This document shows positions 55,404-64,000 of a DNA stretch of 64,000 nt, piece by piece (the first letter of the stretch is position 1; every line of letters begins with the position of its first letter). The notes under the pieces were generated by a model, which searched no databases, was not told the DNA's origin, and saw nothing but the letters and a program-made list of their open reading frames with translations. Both the position numbers and the translations under genes were made by a program. The DNA lies in contig NZ_CP120679.1 in assembly GCF_029537375.1 (NCBI RefSeq), forward strand, positions 3,088,001-3,152,000, in the 5' to 3' direction. This DNA is from Bacillus sp. HSf4 (GTDB lineage: Bacteria > Bacillota > Bacilli > Bacillales > Bacillaceae).

Positions 55404-56702
55404 TTATGCTAAAACATTTTCATATGCTCTCAGATATTTCTGAATGTCTCCTGCACCCATAAAAATTAAGACTCCGTTTTCATGCTCTTTTAAAATGGAT
55501 GTGTCATTTTCATCAATCAGCTTCGCGTGAGCGATTTTTTCCTGAAGGTCACCGATCGTCAGCTTGCCTGCATTTTCACGGGCTGATCCGAAAATGTCGC
55601 AGAGATAGACATAATCGGCTTTCTTCAGGCTTTCGGCAAATTCCTCAAGAAAAGACTGTGTCCGTGTAAAAGTGTGCGGCTGAAATACGGCGACAATGTC
55701 GCGTTCCGGATACTTTTGCCTTGCAGCTTCAATCGTCACCTTGATTTCGGTCGGGTGATGGGCATAATCGTCAATCAGCACTTGATTTCCGATGATTTTT
55801 TCGTTAAATCTCCGTTTTACGCCGCCAAAGGTTGTAAGCCCTTCTTTAATAATGTCGACATCCACTTGCTCGTAATGGCATAGGGCGATGACAGCCAAAG
55901 CGTTCAGAACGTTGTGGTTTCCGTATGCCGGTATATAGAATGTGTCATAGAATGTATTTCTGACGAAAACGTCGAAGGTTGTGCCTTCAGTGTTTTTGAT
56001 GACATTTCTCGCCTGAAAGTCGTTTTCCTCGGCAAAGCCGTAGTAGACGACCGGAACGTTGGCATGGATCTTCATCAAATACTCGTCGTCACCGCAGGCG
56101 ATAATTCCCTTGTTCACCTGAAGAGCCATCGTTTGGAACGCGTCGAATACATCATCGATATTGGTGAAATAGTCAGGGTGGTCAAAATCGATATTTGTCA
56201 TGATGGCATAATCCGGCTGGTAGCTCAGGAAGTGCCTCCGGTATTCACAGGCTTCAAGGACGAAATACTCGCTGTTTTCGCTGCCTTTTCCCGTACCGTC
56301 TCCGATCAAATAAGATGTCGGTTTTGCTTTCTGGATCACATGGGACAGAAGTCCTGTCGTTGAAGTTTTGCCATGTGCTCCTGTTACAGCGATGCTCGTG
56401 AACTTTTTCAGATAGTCACCGAGAAATTTATGGTATCGCACGACAGGCAGTCCTTCGGCATGCGCTTTTTCGATTTCGGGATGAGTGTCGGGAAAGGCAT
56501 TCCCGGCAATAACGGTCATTCCCGGCTTAATGTTTTCCGGGTCAAATGGAAAAACAGGAATGTTTCTTTCTTCCAACGCATTTTGTGTAAAAATATACTT
56601 TTCGATATCCGATCCTTGGACAGTATATCCATTATCATGGAGTATTTGGGCAAGCGGACTCATACCTGTCCCTTTTATTCCGACAAAATGATAAACAGTC
56701 AT
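55404..56702 (-). CDS. murC: UDP-N-acetylmuramate-L-alanine ligase
   Basis: It adds L-alanine to UDP-MurNAc in peptidoglycan precursor synthesis. It is full length at 432 residues, with the N-terminal Rossmann [14 protein letters not shown] at 5-18, the ATP loop GAHGKTST at 108-115, and the central ligase region with YAHHPTEI near 295. The ATG follows TTGGAGG. It lies away from the main mur cluster, as in B. subtilis, between sftA and the ytxG operon. The 261-nt gap to sftA holds the sftA terminator and no gene. Confidence 0.98.
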   Translation of the reverse strand: MTVYHFVGIKGTGMSPLAQILHDNGYTVQGSDIEKYIFTQNALEERNIPVFPFDPENIKPGMTVIAGNAFPDTHPEIEKAHAEGLPVVRYHKFLGDYLKKFTSIAVTGAHGKTSTTGLLSHVIQKAKPTSYLIGDGTGKGSENSEYFVLEACEYRRHFLSYQPDYAIMTNIDFDHPDYFTNIDDVFDAFQTMALQVNKGIIACGDDEYLMKIHANVPVVYYGFAEENDFQARNVIKNTEGTTFDVFVRNTFYDTFYIPAYGNHNVLNALAVIALCHYEQVDVDIIKEGLTTFGGVKRRFNEKIIGNQVLIDDYAHHPTEIKVTIEAARQKYPERDIVAVFQPHTFTRTQSFLEEFAESLKKADYVYLCDIFGSARENAGKLTIGDLQEKIAHAKLIDENDTSILKEHENGVLIFMGAGDIQKYLRAYENVLA

Positions 56703-56892
56703 AATTGTACCTCCAACAAACGTCTATCTGCTTTCCAGTATATGACGCCTATTTCAATTTGCAACCTAAAGCCCGGCCGCATCAATTTTTATTCTTAGTG
56801 TGAACTATATTCATTATCAGGCATTTTTAAGAGTGAATAAACCCGTTACTTGAATGATTTTTTCATCCTTTCAGCAAAGCTCTTAAAAACCG

Positions 56893-56913
56893 ATTAAAAC
56901 GCCGCAAGCGGCG
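56893..56913 (-). terminator. Terminator of sftA
   Basis: CGCCGC/GCGGCG with a 2-nt loop (extended by neighbouring GC pairs), then TTTTAATC on the minus strand. Confidence 0.65.
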
Positions 56914-56963
56914 CTTTCATACGCGGCGCTCTAAAAAAGCGCCCATCAGCTATCATACCACGT

Positions 56964-59759
56964 TTAGCTGAAAAGTGAACTACTTTCTATGAGCTGTTCC
57001 AGATCTGCCTTTGTAATCAGCACTTCTCTCGGCTTGCTTCCTTTTGCTTCCGAGATCATGCCTTCGCTTTCCATCATATCGATTAATCTGGCGGCTCTGT
57101 TGTAGCCGATGCGGAAACGCCGCTGCAGGCTTGAGGTGCTGGCGCTGTTTTGTTCCACGGCAAATTCGCATGCTTCAAGAAACAGTTCGTCCTGATCAAA
57201 CCCAGCCGGATTCTGTCTGATTAATTCTTCCTGTTCAAATAAATAGGACGGTTTCTGCTGCTTTCTGACATGTGAGACGACCCGGTCGATTTCATGGTCG
57301 GACACAAAGTTGCCTTGAAGGCGGACCGGTTTTCCGGACCCGTTCTCCAAGAAGAGCATATCCCCTTTTCCAAGAAGCTTTTCCGCTCCAGCCATATCGA
57401 TAATCGTTCTGGAATCGACGCCGCTGGAAACGGAAAACGCGATTCTGGTTGGAATATTAGCTTTAATTAAGCCGGTGATGACGTCGACAGAAGGCCGCTG
57501 TGTCGCGATCAAAAGGTGGATGCCGCAGGCTCTGGCTTTTTGTGCGATCCGGCAGATGCTTTCCTCGACTTCATTTGGCGCAACCATCATTAAATCGGCA
57601 AGCTCATCAATTACGACGACAAGATACGGAAGCTTTTCACCCATTTTCGTGTCGCGAACCTTTTCGTTGAAGCGCTCGATTTCCCGGACACCGGAATGAG
57701 CAAATAATTCGTAGCGCCGCTCCATTTCTTCAACAACCCATTTCAAAGCAGCAGTGGCCGCTTTTGCATCTGTAATGACAGGGCTGACGAGATGCGGAAT
57801 TTCATTGTACGGCGCAAGCTCAACCATCTTAGGGTCGATGAGCAGAAGCTTGACATCAGTCGGCGCCGCTTTAAACAGCAGGCTGACTAAAATCGTGTTG
57901 ATACAGACGCTTTTCCCTGATCCTGTGGCGCCTGCGATCAATCCGTGAGGCATTTTTTTCAGATCGGCCACAACCGGTTTTCCGGAAATGTCGAGCCCTA
58001 GTGCCGCCGTCAGAGGGGACGGATTCGTTCTGAATTCCGAGCTGCGAACCATTTCGCGCAAATAAACCATTTTGCTATGTAAGTTGGGTACTTCGATTCC
58101 GATTGTATTCTTTCCCGGAATCGGCGCTTCGATGCGAATATCTTTCGCTGACAGGCTGAGCTTAATATCATCCGAAAGATTTGTGATTTTATTGACTTTC
58201 ACTCCTGGTTCAGGATGCACTTCAAACCTCGTCACAGATGGGCCTTGTGTGACATGTACGACATTGGCTTTAACATTGAAGTTTTCAAGCGTCACATCCA
58301 AGAGCTCGCGCTGCTCGTTTATCCATACATGGTCATCCTGCTTTTGGGCAGGAGGCACATCAAGCAGAGACAGGTTCGGGAACTGATAACCGGAAGGTGT
58401 CTTCTCTTTCTGCTTATCTGTCGGAAGCATCATCACATTAAACGGCACGGTGCCTTGGCTCGGTTTTGAGGTGTGTTTTACTTCCGGTTTGTGCGGTACT
58501 GTTGGAGAATGTTCCGCTTTTTCGGCTATTGGCTGCTCATCTTGAGCCTCGCTGTCCGCATGATCAACATCTCGGGCTTGATCTTGTGCCGCGGTCTGTT
58601 CATTCTGCTCATCCGCATAGGGCTCTACGCCTTGTTCAGGTGCGGCTGATTCTTCTAGCCCGCCGGTCTGCACTTCATCCTCGAAAAACACCGCTTCCCC
58701 GGCGTATATTGCTGTTTCACCTGTCTCCGCCGGACCAGCCGATTCGGCGGACGCTTCCCGCCATTCATCTTCTGCAGGTGATTGCGCATCTTCGTAAAAG
58801 CTCCGGTTCTTTTCGGCTTCTTCTGTTAACGGGAGAGCGATATCTTCGGCTTCTTCTTCCGCGCCGACCGGTTCATCTATATCGTGCGGCACAGATTTTT
58901 CTTCGTTTCCTTCTGAATGCGGTTCTCTTCCCATGCCGTCAGGGTTCTCTTGGACACTGATTTGCGGTACAGACTGTTCTTCCGTTCCTTCTGGTTCTCC
59001 GCTTTCTGCCGGCTGTTCCATACCGGCCGGCGGTTCCTGCACGCTGATTGGCGGCTCAGGCTCAGGTTTTTCTTTCGTTCGTTCCGGCCCTGGACCGCCT
59101 TTTTCTGCACGTTTCTCCATGGGTGCATGCGGCTCCTGCATGCTGACTTGCTCCATCGTGCTTTCCTTATCGAAAAAATTCCGGCTTTTTTCAGCTGCTT
59201 TCGGGCGTAACTGCGGATCGTTTGCAAAAGGCGTTGGATCCGTTCCGGCCGGCTGCTCTGGCATTGGCGGTTTGCTTTCGGCGAAGTTCTGCTGATTTTT
59301 GATTTCTTCACTAAAAAGCGTTACACCTTCTTGCCTTCGACCGCCGTATGTATTGTTTTTGGCCAAATCATTCGGTCTGGCCCTTTTTTGCTCGTTAAAG
59401 CCATAAACCGGTGAAGGTATGACAGAGGGTCTAAACGGCTTTTTGGCCGTTTGTTCCGCTCCCTTCGCCGAATGGTTGGTCTTTGGCTGATAGGCTGAAG
59501 GCCGGCTGCCGGTGCGGCGGTTCCTTGTATGGCGCCCTTCGTTTTGTTCCCTTTGCGGGGACTTTTGGTCAGGTATGACCGGAAAGCGGAATTTTCCCTT
59601 TGGGTATTCATAAACAACTTTTGCATCCGCGATTTGCGGCATTTCTTCATTTTCTTCAAAAGACGAATCCGACATGGTTTGCTCTGTCTGGTTCGTCTGT
59701 TTTTCACTATTTTCATCATCGCCTAAAAACAGGCTGAACATTTTATTAAACCAGCTCAT
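56964..59759 (-). CDS. sftA: Septum-associated DNA translocase SftA (FtsK/SpoIIIE family)
   Basis: It moves trapped DNA away from the closing septum; unlike SpoIIIE it has no membrane helices. The 931 residues divide into a septum-targeting N-terminus (about 1-60), a long acidic Glu/Pro/Gln-rich disordered linker (about 60-440) with repeated VQEP-like segments, and the motor (about 470-860) with Walker A GATGSGKSVC near 609-618 and Walker B VVVIDELADLMM near 720. The C-terminal winged-helix gamma domain (TSSLQRRFRIGYNRAARLID) reads DNA polarity. It is transcribed alone. Confidence 0.96.
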   Translation of the reverse strand: MSWFNKMFSLFLGDDENSEKQTNQTEQTMSDSSFEENEEMPQIADAKVVYEYPKGKFRFPVIPDQKSPQREQNEGRHTRNRRTGSRPSAYQPKTNHSAKGAEQTAKKPFRPSVIPSPVYGFNEQKRARPNDLAKNNTYGGRRQEGVTLFSEEIKNQQNFAESKPPMPEQPAGTDPTPFANDPQLRPKAAEKSRNFFDKESTMEQVSMQEPHAPMEKRAEKGGPGPERTKEKPEPEPPISVQEPPAGMEQPAESGEPEGTEEQSVPQISVQENPDGMGREPHSEGNEEKSVPHDIDEPVGAEEEAEDIALPLTEEAEKNRSFYEDAQSPAEDEWREASAESAGPAETGETAIYAGEAVFFEDEVQTGGLEESAAPEQGVEPYADEQNEQTAAQDQARDVDHADSEAQDEQPIAEKAEHSPTVPHKPEVKHTSKPSQGTVPFNVMMLPTDKQKEKTPSGYQFPNLSLLDVPPAQKQDDHVWINEQRELLDVTLENFNVKANVVHVTQGPSVTRFEVHPEPGVKVNKITNLSDDIKLSLSAKDIRIEAPIPGKNTIGIEVPNLHSKMVYLREMVRSSEFRTNPSPLTAALGLDISGKPVVADLKKMPHGLIAGATGSGKSVCINTILVSLLFKAAPTDVKLLLIDPKMVELAPYNEIPHLVSPVITDAKAATAALKWVVEEMERRYELFAHSGVREIERFNEKVRDTKMGEKLPYLVVVIDELADLMMVAPNEVEESICRIAQKARACGIHLLIATQRPSVDVITGLIKANIPTRIAFSVSSGVDSRTIIDMAGAEKLLGKGDMLFLENGSGKPVRLQGNFVSDHEIDRVVSHVRKQQKPSYLFEQEELIRQNPAGFDQDELFLEACEFAVEQNSASTSSLQRRFRIGYNRAARLIDMMESEGMISEAKGSKPREVLITKADLEQLIESSSLFS

Positions 59760-59869
59760 GAATCATCACTCTCTAACTCCCTTATATTTTTCGGGGACGA
59801 TTTTTAGTATACCACTGCTTCATCAGTCAGAAAAGGACAAGGTCATCCTAATCCGTTTCGTCCGCCGAA

Positions 59870-59902
59870 TAAAAAAACCGCTAAGTTTGGCTACCCAGCG
59901 GC
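59870..59902 (-). terminator. Terminator of ytpR
   Basis: GCCGCT/AGCGGT around a 14-nt loop, then seven Ts on the minus strand. Confidence 0.7.
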
Positions 59903-59946
59903 TTCTTTTTACATGTATTCGAAAGTTTGTTTCATTTTATGCCGTT

Positions 59947-60552
59947 TTAAAATGTGAAGGCTTCTCCTGTCTGATGGCTGTCATCAAGGACGAGGATTCC
60001 TTTTTCCTTCGGTGCATCGGGAAGGTTCAGTTCTTTTGCCGAGCAGATCATGCCGCTTGACGCCACACCCCGAAGCTCTGCATCTTTGATGATCATACCG
60101 CTTGGCATCACAGCTCCCACTTTGGCGACGACGACTTTCTGTCCGGCCTCGACATTCGGGGCACCGCAGACGATCTGCAATGTCTCGCTGCCGACGTTTA
60201 CTTTGCAGACGCTTAATTTATCGGCGTTCGGATGTTTCTCTTTTTCCTCGACATAACCGACGACAAATTTTGGCGAAAGATCAACCGTCAGTTCATCTTT
60301 CAGACCGTTGCGGATCAATATTTCGTTCACATCCTGTACAAAGCTTTCAGAAAGAGCGATTGACCCGCTTTCCTCAAGACTTATATAGGATGAAGCGTTA
60401 AAAATGTTGTAGCCTGCCGTTTCTTTTGTGTCTTTATGAAAAATTTTGACGACATCTCCGTGGCGTTCAAAAGCGATATCTTCACGGGGAACATCTTGAA
60501 GGGCGATCAATAGCGTGTCGCCTACTCCTTCGCGGTTAAAAAAAACATTCAT
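59947..60552 (-). CDS. ytpR: tRNA-binding domain protein YtpR
   Basis: A 201-residue protein with an N-terminal DUF4479 region (about 1-85) and a C-terminal EMAP-II/OB-fold tRNA-binding domain (about 90-200, with [15 protein letters not shown] and [15 protein letters not shown]), as in the N-terminus of phenylalanyl-tRNA synthetase beta. The cellular role is undefined. The ATG follows AAAGGAAT. It is the last gene of ytpP-ytpQ-ytpR; spacing from ytpQ is 21 nt. Confidence 0.93.
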   Translation of the reverse strand: MNVFFNREGVGDTLLIALQDVPREDIAFERHGDVVKIFHKDTKETAGYNIFNASSYISLEESGSIALSESFVQDVNEILIRNGLKDELTVDLSPKFVVGYVEEKEKHPNADKLSVCKVNVGSETLQIVCGAPNVEAGQKVVVAKVGAVMPSGMIIKDAELRGVASSGMICSAKELNLPDAPKEKGILVLDDSHQTGEAFTF

Positions 60553-60573
60553 TGAAAAATTCCTTTCTAATCA

Positions 60574-61380
60574 TTACTTTTTAGGGCGGTTTTTAGCGAG
60601 AATGAAAATCGGTTCGAGCTTTCCCTCTTCATATAAAAAAGAGAGCGCTGTGATCGGCACCGTGCCGTTTGCAAAAAAGCTCATCGACATTTGTCCGAGA
60701 ATATCATACCCGCTGTTGTTGCGGATATCGGCGATGATCAGCACATCCTGATGAGGGACTGACACCGCAAGAGCACCCTGCGCTTTTTTTTCATATTCAG
60801 AGAGAATCGATTCATTTAAAACCCGGCTGGCATCGTAGCCGTCATTTGATCTGAAAAAGTAAAAATGGTTGCCTGCGACAACATCTTCTTTGACAACCGT
60901 GCGAAGCGAGCGGAGGTTGAACGACGCCGTCTCCCTGATTCTTTCCTTCGTCCAGCCCTCTTTTTCAAGCATGTTCTCATCAATGAGCCGATACGTTTTG
61001 CCAAGATCAAGCGCATAATAAATTCTCGTCTCGGCTGTATGGTCATCGAAAATCAAGGGAATGCCGGCGCTGGACTTATCGGGGAATGACGTCGAGCGGA
61101 TCACGGGATAAATCAGGCTTTCCCGGCCTTCCATCTCCTGTGACTGGCCTTTCATGGCATTGAGCGCTTCCTCCGTATAATAGACGACTTCGTCGATGGC
61201 TTCTTCTTTTTTCTGCTCCCATTTCGCGATAATGCCCGGAAGCTCAAGGGTGATGCCTTTTTTCGTGTGTTTATCCTCGATTCTCAGGCTATCTTTTTCC
61301 CTGTCAAAATGAAAGGCCCAGCTGTCATTTTGCAGGCGTTTTTTCAATATATCGGAAAGTTTCCTTGACGTCATTTTCAT
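60574..61380 (-). CDS. ytpQ: DUF1444 protein YtpQ
   Basis: A 268-residue soluble protein of family DUF1444 with no membrane segment or recognised catalytic motif. The N-terminus is [16 protein letters not shown] and the middle contains [14 protein letters not shown] and [13 protein letters not shown]. The ATG is 9 nt after AAAGGAG. It sits between ytpP (19 nt upstream) and ytpR, so the three form one operon in which a thioredoxin-like protein and a tRNA-binding protein are linked; the shared purpose is unknown. Confidence 0.9.
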   Translation of the reverse strand: MKMTSRKLSDILKKRLQNDSWAFHFDREKDSLRIEDKHTKKGITLELPGIIAKWEQKKEEAIDEVVYYTEEALNAMKGQSQEMEGRESLIYPVIRSTSFPDKSSAGIPLIFDDHTAETRIYYALDLGKTYRLIDENMLEKEGWTKERIRETASFNLRSLRTVVKEDVVAGNHFYFFRSNDGYDASRVLNESILSEYEKKAQGALAVSVPHQDVLIIADIRNNSGYDILGQMSMSFFANGTVPITALSFLYEEGKLEPIFILAKNRPKK

Positions 61381-61399
61381 AGAGGAACTCTCCTTTCTG

Positions 61400-61720
61400 C
61401 TACTTGTTCAGAGAATCCGTCAAAAATTGCTCGATTTCCTCTTTCGTTTTTCGATCCTTGCTGACAAAGCGATTGATTTCGTTTCCGTCTTTGAATACGA
61501 GAAAGCTCGGAATTCCGAAAATGTCCCATTCAGCGCATGTGTCGATAAATTTGTCACGGTCGACATAGTAGAATGTGAACTCCGGATAGTTCGCCTCAAG
61601 CTCCGGCAAAAACGGTTCGACAAAACGGCAGTCAGGACACCAATCCGCCGAAAACATCAACAGGGACAAATCATCATTGACAGCTTTTTGCAATTCTTCA
61701 TTAGACTCGATTTTTTTCAA
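61400..61720 (-). CDS. ytpP: Thioredoxin-like protein YtpP
   Basis: A 106-residue thioredoxin-fold protein with redox motif CPDC (Cys28 and Cys31, in ADWCPDCRF) and the cis-proline segment FGIPSFLVF near 69-77. The motif differs from the CGPC of thioredoxin A. The start is a TTG 9 nt after GGAGG; the 30 codons upstream in frame are unlike the family and are excluded. It is the first gene of ytpP-ytpQ-ytpR. Its partner proteins are unknown. Confidence 0.9.
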   Translation of the reverse strand: MKKIESNEELQKAVNDDLSLLMFSADWCPDCRFVEPFLPELEANYPEFTFYYVDRDKFIDTCAEWDIFGIPSFLVFKDGNEINRFVSKDRKTKEEIEQFLTDSLNK

Positions 61721-61919
61721 TTTACAACGCCTCCAATATATAATCTGATCATCCATTCGGATCATACCAGACAACCGGCTGTATAGCCAGACTTTTGCAA
61801 CCTTCCGCAACAGATGAACGCTTCTTTATGTATCATACCCTTATGACGATTAGGCAACCTTACCTAACAGCCTACTTCATATCATTAGCATAATTTTTTT
61901 GCTTTATCAAGCCATCCTC

Positions 61920-61945
61920 GTTTAACATGGTGAATGAAAGGGTAA
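61920..61945 (+). promoter_or_regulatory. Sigma-B-type promoter of ytoQ
   Basis: GTTTAA, 14 nt, GGGTAA matches the sigma-B pattern GTTTAA-N12-15-GGGTAT at 11 of 12 positions. It gives a leader of about 70 nt with a GC-rich hairpin (GCAGC/GCTGC, about 61966-61990) before the ytoQ ribosome site. Confidence 0.65.
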
Positions 61946-62020
61946 AAATATCCGTTAAGGCGCCGCAGCCATTAGCCGGGTCCGCTGCCCTATGAAAAAT
62001 CAAAGTCAGGAGGAAGTTGT

Positions 62021-62467
62021 ATGGAATTCATCGTTTATCTTGCCGGAGAAATACATAGCAACTGGCGCGAGGAAGTAAAGGAAAAGGCGAAATCTCTTAA
62101 ACTGCCGATCACATTTGTAGGGCCGATGGAAAACCATGACCGTTCCGACAATATCGGCGAAGAAATTCTCGGAAAACAGGCCGATGCAATCGCTAAAGAT
62201 GATGCTGCCTCCGATTTAAACAACTTTAGAACCTCAGTTTTAATGAACAAGGCGGATGTCGTCATCGCGCTTTTCGGAGAAAAATATAAACAATGGAATA
62301 CAGCCATGGATGCGTCCTATGCGATCGCAAAGGGAAAACCGCTGATCATCATTCGTCCCGAGTCTCTCCACCATCCATTAAAAGAGCTGTCCAACAAAGC
62401 GAACATCACCGTTGAAACTGTAAACCAGGCGATCAAATCGCTGTCATACGTGTTCGAAAGCAAATAA
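62021..62467 (+). CDS. ytoQ: YtoQ family protein, nucleoside 2-deoxyribosyltransferase-like
   Basis: A 148-residue protein of the YtoQ family. The N-terminus EFIVYLAGEIHSNWREEV and the later NFRTSVLMNKADVVIALFGEKYKQWNTAMDASYAIAKGKPLI resemble the nucleoside deoxyribosyltransferase fold, with a conserved acidic residue in the latter half; activity is not established. The ATG follows AGGAGGAAG. It is a single gene with a sigma-B-like promoter upstream and a bidirectional terminator shared with ytoP. Confidence 0.9.
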   Translation: MEFIVYLAGEIHSNWREEVKEKAKSLKLPITFVGPMENHDRSDNIGEEILGKQADAIAKDDAASDLNNFRTSVLMNKADVVIALFGEKYKQWNTAMDASYAIAKGKPLIIIRPESLHHPLKELSNKANITVETVNQAIKSLSYVFESK

Positions 62468-62471
62468 AAGA

Positions 62472-62498
62472 AAAACCTGTGCATCTTGCACAGGTTTT
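62472..62498. terminator. Bidirectional terminator between ytoQ and ytoP
   Basis: AAAACCTGTGC/GCACAGGTTTT perfect 11-bp stem with a 5-nt loop. Confidence 0.9.
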
Positions 62499-63570
62499 AG
62501 TCGTTTTCAATGATTGACCTGACCAGGGAATCATCGCACACCTTCACCAGCTTGATGAGCAATTCTTTTGCCGCTTGATAGTCATCAACATGGATGATGG
62601 ATGCTGATGTGTGGATGTACCTTGAACAGATGCCGATGACGGCTGAAGGGATGCCTTCATTTGAAATATGGACCCGCCCGGCGTCTGTTCCTCCCGGGGA
62701 AACAAAATATTGATAAGGAATGCCATTGGATTCAGCGGTATCAAGGACAAAATTCCTCATTTCGCTGTGCGTCACCATCGTCCGGTCGAAAATCCTGAGC
62801 AACGCTCCTTTTCCAAGCTGGCCAAATTGATGTTTGTCGCCGCTTGCATCATTTGCCGGGCTTGCATCCAGCGCGAAAAACAGATCCGGCTGAATCATAT
62901 TGGCCGCCGTCTGGGCGCCTCTTGTTCCGACTTCTTCCTGTACGGTTGCCCCGGAGTAGAGCGTATTCGGGAGTTCTTCGCCTTGCAGCTCTTTCAGCAG
63001 TTCAATGCTTAACCCGCAGCCATAACGATTATCCCAGGCTTTCGCCAATATTTTCTTTTCATTGGCCATCGGGGTAAACGGACAGATCGGCACGATTTGC
63101 TGTCCCGGCCTGACACCGATTTTTTCGGCGTCTTCCCTGTCGTCCGCTCCGATATCAATCATCATGTTTTTAATGTCCATCGGCCGTTTTCGCTGTTCAT
63201 CTGTTAAAAGGTGCGGAGGCGTGCTTGCGATCACACCTGGTATCGGCCCGTTTTCCGTATGAATTTCGACCCGTTGCGCCAAGAGAACCTGGCTCCACCA
63301 TCCGCCGAGTGTTTGGAAGCGAAGCATGCCGTTGTCTGTAATCGATGTCACCATGAATCCCACTTCATCCATATGACCGGCCACCATAATTTTCGGGCCG
63401 CCTTTCCGGCCGTTTTTAACGCCGAATACGCTTCCGAGTCTGTCCTGAATGATCTCGTCTGCATATTTTTGGAGCTCTTTTTTCATGAAAGCCCGGACAA
63501 GATGTTCATTTCCGGGAGCTCCCGGAAGCTCCGTCAGCGTCTGAAAAAGCGTTTTCGTTTCCTGATTCAT
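62497..63570 (-). CDS. ytoP: M42 family aminopeptidase YtoP
   Basis: A cytosolic, probably oligomeric, metal-dependent aminopeptidase of the M42 (glutamyl aminopeptidase / FrvX) family. The 357 residues contain the metal ligands: AGHMDEVGF near 65-73, WDNRYGCG near 180-187, [10 protein letters not shown] near 212-221 with the catalytic Glu pair, and ALDASPAND near 235-243. The last ligand is a histidine in [10 protein letters not shown] near 322-331. The ATG follows AAATGAGGG. It is convergent with ytoQ and divergent from ytzB. Confidence 0.95.
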   Translation of the reverse strand: MNQETKTLFQTLTELPGAPGNEHLVRAFMKKELQKYADEIIQDRLGSVFGVKNGRKGGPKIMVAGHMDEVGFMVTSITDNGMLRFQTLGGWWSQVLLAQRVEIHTENGPIPGVIASTPPHLLTDEQRKRPMDIKNMMIDIGADDREDAEKIGVRPGQQIVPICPFTPMANEKKILAKAWDNRYGCGLSIELLKELQGEELPNTLYSGATVQEEVGTRGAQTAANMIQPDLFFALDASPANDASGDKHQFGQLGKGALLRIFDRTMVTHSEMRNFVLDTAESNGIPYQYFVSPGGTDAGRVHISNEGIPSAVIGICSRYIHTSASIIHVDDYQAAKELLIKLVKVCDDSLVRSIIEND

Positions 63571-63647
63571 CAGTTTCCCTCATTTCATATGTATCTAGTT
63601 CACATTTTACATAAGTGTGCAGTATGTTTCCAGAAGAGAGCCCATTC

Positions 63648-63676
63648 TTAACATCAAAGGACATGTTCTGTATAAT
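63648..63676 (+). promoter_or_regulatory. Sigma-A promoter of ytzB
   Basis: TTAACA, 17 nt, TATAAT, about 33 nt before the ytzB start. Confidence 0.75.
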
Positions 63677-63708
63677 GGAAAAAAGAAGCTTTGGAGGTGC
63701 CAAAAATT

Positions 63709-64000
63709 ATGAAATTGCGCCATTTTCTTCTCGGAGCCGGAATCGGCATCGCCGCAGCCGTCGTTGTCAAACAATATGTGATGACGCCTTATATTTCTTC
63801 AGAAAAGGCGCTCCGCATTGTCAAATCTGCATTTAAGCAGAGAGGACCGATTGACGGCTCATGGATATATACCGTTCCAGAGTCATATACCGTAAACGGA
63901 GAAACCGTCATGGTGTATAAAACCGGCATTACCCGTTCCGTTTTTGGAGAGCTTGAGCAATATGAAGTCATGGTTGACGCTCAAACAGGAATGATCGTTG
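63709..64000 (+). CDS. ytzB: PepSY-domain membrane protein YtzB (partial, runs off the right edge)
   Basis: The frame starts at an ATG 9 nt after GGAGGTG and is open to the window end (97 codons). An N-terminal membrane segment (HFLLGAGIGIAAAVVVKQYVM, about 5-25) is followed by an extracytoplasmic PepSY-like unit: ISSEKALRIVKSAFKQRG and YEVMVDAQTGMIV. The family often inhibits peptidases, but no function is shown for YtzB. B. subtilis YtzB is about 104 residues, so only a few are missing. Confidence 0.88.
   Translation, partial: MKLRHFLLGAGIGIAAAVVVKQYVMTPYISSEKALRIVKSAFKQRGPIDGSWIYTVPESYTVNGETVMVYKTGITRSVFGELEQYEVMVDAQTGMIV

Noticed and set aside
61952..62020. GC-rich ytoQ leader as a known metabolite riboswitch.
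   Set aside because: I could not match it to the conserved cores of the purine, SAM, TPP, FMN, glycine, THF or c-di-AMP classes.

Overview
This window is chromosomal DNA of a Bacillus from the subtilis group, most likely the B. licheniformis / paralicheniformis lineage. Nearly every protein reads as a close relative of a B. subtilis protein, and the gene order largely follows the B. subtilis accA-to-ytzB stretch as I remember it. Most genes lie on the minus strand. Starts are strong GGAGG-type ribosome binding sites, often with GTG or TTG codons. No tRNA, rRNA, insertion sequence, CRISPR array or intact prophage was seen.

Layout. 1-7 kb: fatty acid synthesis (accA, cut by the left edge, and accD), malic enzyme ytsJ and dnaE. 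6.8-11 kb: sporulation pair ytrH-ytrI, a 59-codon gene, nrnA, ytpI and ytoI. 10.9-13.9 kb: a phenolic-acid-type padR, an orphan CPCC protein, ytkL, ytkK and a 47-codon gene. 13.9-20.3 kb: argGH, moaB, ackA, ytxK and tpx. 20.4-24.2 kb: ytfJ-ytfI, sppA-yteJ and NAD kinase. 24.3-27.1 kb: a MarR / efflux pump / membrane fusion cassette that B. subtilis, as I recall it, lacks here. 27.1-38.9 kb: ytcI, sspA, iscS-thiI, braB, ezrA, hisJ, refZ, a free-Met-sulfoxide reductase and dgcP. 39-42.6 kb: rpsD, then a decayed accessory patch with at least three broken genes, an intact Lrp-type regulator and a possible small RNA. 42.6-52.9 kb: tyrS with its T-box, acsA and divergent acuABC, motPS, ccpA and aroA. 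53.1-53.9 kb: a gene built from twelve 42-bp repeats. 54-64 kb: ytxGHJ, murC, sftA, ytpP-ytpQ-ytpR, ytoQ, ytoP and ytzB (cut by the right edge).

How the genes work together. Acetate handling is concentrated here: ackA, acsA, its modifiers acuA and acuC, and the catabolite regulator ccpA, with cre-like sites by ackA, between acsA and acuA, and upstream of ccpA. Other regulatory DNA readable directly includes ARG boxes before argGH, a CodY box before braB, a tyrosine T-box before tyrS, a long leader before rpsD, a PadR operator before padR, twin MarR-type palindromes before the efflux genes, a sigma-W promoter before sppA, and sigma-B promoters before ytxGHJ and ytoQ.

The least explained items are the twelve-repeat coiled-coil gene, the decayed patch after rpsD with its C-rich-loop hairpin RNA candidate, the sigma-B-like promoter and structured leader of ytoQ, and paired alternative hairpins between ytsJ and accD. 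I did not find a clearly new multi-gene system.
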